From positions 1 to 64,000 of the forward strand of contig JAGFIV010000041.1 of the NCBI GenBank assembly GCA_024103275.1: 64,000 bases of DNA. Direction: 5' to 3'. Source of the DNA: Flavobacteriales bacterium. GTDB taxonomy: Bacteria; Bacteroidota; Bacteroidia; Flavobacteriales_F; PHOS-HE28. A model generated the notes under the pieces. That model did not search any database. It was not told where the DNA came from and saw only the letters and a program-made list of their open reading frames with translations. Positions 62,344 to 64,000 of this stretch are shown here, one piece after another (within the stretch, counting starts at the first letter, position 1; the number at the start of each line of letters is the position of its first letter). The translations under genes were made by a program, and so were the position numbers.

Positions 62344-63213
62344 ATGCTACGCTCCATGACCGGCTTTGGCCGGGCCGAAGGCCTTGTTGGTGGGAAAAAG
62401 GTCACCGTGGAACTGCGTTCCCTGAACAGCAAGCAGCTGGACCTGCAGGTGAAGCTGCCTGCCCTGTGGCGCGAGAAGGAGATCACCCTGCGCCAGTGGG
62501 CCGGGGAGCGCGTGCTGCGCGGCAAGGCCGACCTGTACATCGGCATGGAGAATGCCCAGGAGGCCAAGCGCACGGCCTTCAACGCCGACCTGATCCGCGC
62601 CTACTACGCGGAGCTATCCGACGTGGCGCGCACGGTGGCACCCGGCCAGGAAACCGACCTGCTGGCCCAGGTGCTGCGCCTGCCTGACGTTGCCGCGCCG
62701 GTGAAGGAGGAGTTCGACCCCGCCGAATGGGAAGCCGTGACCGCCTTGGCTGAACAGGCCTGGAAGGCCTTCGAGGGGTTCCGCGTGGCGGAGGGCACCA
62801 AGCTGCACGCCGAGCTGAAACAGCGCACGGCCAATATCACCGCGCTGCTCGAGGAGGTGGCAGCCATGGACGGCGGCCGCATCCGCCGCACGCGCGAACG
62901 CCTGCACGCCCGCCTGGAGGAGCTGCAGGCCACGGTGGACCAGGAGCGCTTTGAGCAGGAACTGGTGTACTACCTGGAGAAATTGGACGTCACTGAGGAG
63001 AAGCTGCGCCTTTCCACCCATTGCACCTATTTCCTCTCCACCATGGCGGAAGAGGAGGGGCAGGGCCGCAAGCTCGGCTTCATTGCCCAGGAGATGGGGC
63101 GCGAGATCAACACGCTCGGCTCCAAGGCCAACGATGCGGCCATGCAGCAGCGGGTGGTGCTGATGAAGGACGAGTTGGAGAAGATCAAGGAGCAGGTGCT
63201 GAACGTGCTGTAG
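62344..63213 (+). CDS. yicC: YicC-family endoribonuclease-type protein
   Basis: A 289-residue YicC/YloC-family protein. N-terminal MLRSMTGFGRAEGLVGGKKV and ELRSLNSKQLDLQVKLPALW are the family signature; the C-terminal domain has LSTHCTYFLSTMAEEEGQGR, KLGFIAQEMGREINTLGSKA and NDAAMQQRVVLMKDELEKIK. E. coli YicC is reported to act on RNA as an endoribonuclease. The gene order yicC-gmk-nadD is common in Bacteroidota. ATG 62344 is chosen because of the -7 element and the conserved N-terminus. Confidence 0.93.
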   Translation: MLRSMTGFGRAEGLVGGKKVTVELRSLNSKQLDLQVKLPALWREKEITLRQWAGERVLRGKADLYIGMENAQEAKRTAFNADLIRAYYAELSDVARTVAPGQETDLLAQVLRLPDVAAPVKEEFDPAEWEAVTALAEQAWKAFEGFRVAEGTKLHAELKQRTANITALLEEVAAMDGGRIRRTRERLHARLEELQATVDQERFEQELVYYLEKLDVTEEKLRLSTHCTYFLSTMAEEEGQGRKLGFIAQEMGREINTLGSKANDAAMQQRVVLMKDELEKIKEQVLNVL

Positions 63214-63219
63214 GCAAGG

Positions 63220-63792
63220 ATGGAGCAGGGCAAGTGCATCATCGTTTCGGCCCCGTCCGGCGCGGGAAAGACCACCATCGTACACCACTTGCTGGGGTGC
63301 GGCCTCGGGCTGGACTTCTCCGTCAGCGCCACCAGCAGGCCCCGGCGCGGCCAGGAGGAGGACGGCAAGGACTACTTCTTCATCACGGCCGGGGAATTCC
63401 GCCGCCGCATCGCGGCCGGTGCCTTCGTGGAATGGGAGGAGGTGTACCCGGGCCGCTTCTATGGCACGCTGCGCAGCGAGGTGGAGCGCATCTGGGCCGC
63501 CGGGCAGCATCCCATCTTCGACGTGGACGTGGTGGGCGGGCTGCGCCTGAAGGACATCTTCGGGGCGCGTGCCTTCTCCATCTTCGTGTCGCCGCCCACC
63601 ATCGAGGCCCTGGAACAGCGGTTGCAGCTGCGCGGCACCGAGACGCCGGAATCGCTGCGCACCCGGATGGGCAAGGCGGCCGAGGAGCTGGCCTACAGCG
63701 TGAAATACGATCACGTATTGATCAACGACGACATGGGCCAGGCATGCCGGGAGGCGTACGAGGCCGTGCGCGGTTTCCTGCAAGCACCATGA
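63220..63792 (+). CDS. gmk: Guanylate kinase
   Basis: A 190-residue nucleotide kinase that makes GDP from GMP. P-loop: IVSAPSGAGKTTIVHHLL; GMP-binding region: SVSATSRPRRGQEEDGKDYF, FVEWEEVYPGRFYGTLRSEV; then FDVDVVGGLRLKDIF and RTRMGKAAEELAYSVKYDHV. It starts 6 nt after yicC and overlaps the nadD start (ATGA), so the three are one operon. Confidence 0.95.
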   Translation: MEQGKCIIVSAPSGAGKTTIVHHLLGCGLGLDFSVSATSRPRRGQEEDGKDYFFITAGEFRRRIAAGAFVEWEEVYPGRFYGTLRSEVERIWAAGQHPIFDVDVVGGLRLKDIFGARAFSIFVSPPTIEALEQRLQLRGTETPESLRTRMGKAAEELAYSVKYDHVLINDDMGQACREAYEAVRGFLQAP

Positions 63793-64000
63793 AGATCGGC
63801 TGCCTCTTCGGAAGCTTTGACCCCCCGCATGCGGGCCATGTGGCCCTTGCGCGCCACGTCAGGCAACGTCAGGGCCTGGACGAGGTGTGGCTGGTGGTCA
63901 CCCCGCAGAACCCCTTCAAGAAGGACCGGCGGCTCAGCCCCGAAAAGCACCGCTTGGCCATGGTGCGCCTGGCGGTCCAGGGCATCGAGGGCCTCGGCGC
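63789..64000 (+). CDS. nadD: Nicotinate-nucleotide adenylyltransferase (5' part)
   Basis: The first 70 codons of NadD, cut off by the window end. MKIGCLFGSFDPPHAGHVAL has the nucleotidyltransferase GSFDPPHxGH motif, and LDEVWLVVTPQNPFKKDRRL is the NadD-specific follow-up. NadD makes deamido-NAD from nicotinate mononucleotide. It starts within the gmk stop codon. Confidence 0.94.
   Translation, partial: MKIGCLFGSFDPPHAGHVALARHVRQRQGLDEVWLVVTPQNPFKKDRRLSPEKHRLAMVRLAVQGIEGLG

Noticed and set aside
59604-62687. 1,027-codon plus-strand open frame
   Set aside because: It runs across and against several recognised genes (LPG-synthase type, EamA in another frame, yicC) and is an artefact of high GC.

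Overview
The window is chromosomal DNA of a GC-rich member of the Bacteroidota, most likely Flavobacteriales-like. Support comes from three proteins with type IX secretion (T9SS) C-terminal sorting domains, a DUF4271-hemD-rnpA-yidD-S41 peptidase gene block, TonB/PstS-like/TPR genes of Bacteroidota type, near absence of Shine-Dalgarno sequences, and many exact or near copies of the Bacteroidota -7 promoter element TAnnTTTG placed directly before start codons. No rRNA, tRNA, CRISPR array or transposase was seen.

Layout. 1-6.0 kb: the end of a T9SS protein, a terminator, then the membrane-arm genes of respiratory complex I (nuoJKLMN) without nuoA-I. 6.1-13.5 kb: 3-oxoacid CoA-transferase subunit A, a baeRF-type protein, a TonB-like protein, a small membrane protein, a PstS-like lipoprotein, a TPR protein and a phosphoglucose/phosphomannose isomerase. 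13.5-22.8 kb is a patchwork: two aldehyde dehydrogenases, a LamG/T9SS protein, a glycosyltransferase, a C5-methyltransferase/HNH restriction-modification pair, a PIN toxin-antitoxin pair, a hemerythrin protein and an MntA antitoxin whose HepT partner is reduced to a stub. 22.8-28.3 kb: uvrC, lipB, a serine hydrolase, a four-helix-bundle gene lying between two 9-bp minisatellites, and a PolB-like exonuclease.

28.3-39.7 kb is a polysaccharide/glycosylation region. It has five large GT-C-like membrane proteins, one of which carries a C-terminal fascin-like beta-trefoil. It also has a DPM1-like polyprenyl-phosphate glycosyltransferase and a lipoprotein glycoside hydrolase. The inferred logic is that the DPM1-like enzyme charges a polyprenyl carrier and the GT-C proteins use it outside the inner membrane. 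37.3-42.4 kb: a truncated second copy of scoB, the intact scoB, a flavoprotein and a DUF481 outer-membrane protein. 42.4-47.7 kb: a glutaryl-CoA-dehydrogenase-like enzyme and the DUF4271-hemD-rnpA-yidD-S41 block. 47.7-51.2 kb: an O-antigen ligase and two LPS-type glycosyltransferases. 51.2-59.5 kb: a T9SS subtilase, moaA, a transsulfuration-family PLP enzyme, a hicBA pair with frameshifted hicA, tag, fdhD and two di-iron proteins (Ric and a hemerythrin). 59.5-64 kb: an LPG-synthase-type membrane protein, an EamA transporter, yicC, gmk and the start of nadD.

The most striking structure is that three unrelated accessory modules (the LamG gene, the restriction-modification pair and one AT-richer GT-C gene) each sit between direct repeats of 71 to 312 bp. 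These repeats duplicate the end of a neighbouring host gene, the pattern called insertion with long target duplication. A second genome-wide-looking feature is the tight placement of TAnnTTTG 4 to 9 nt before start codons, which predicts leaderless or nearly leaderless mRNAs.
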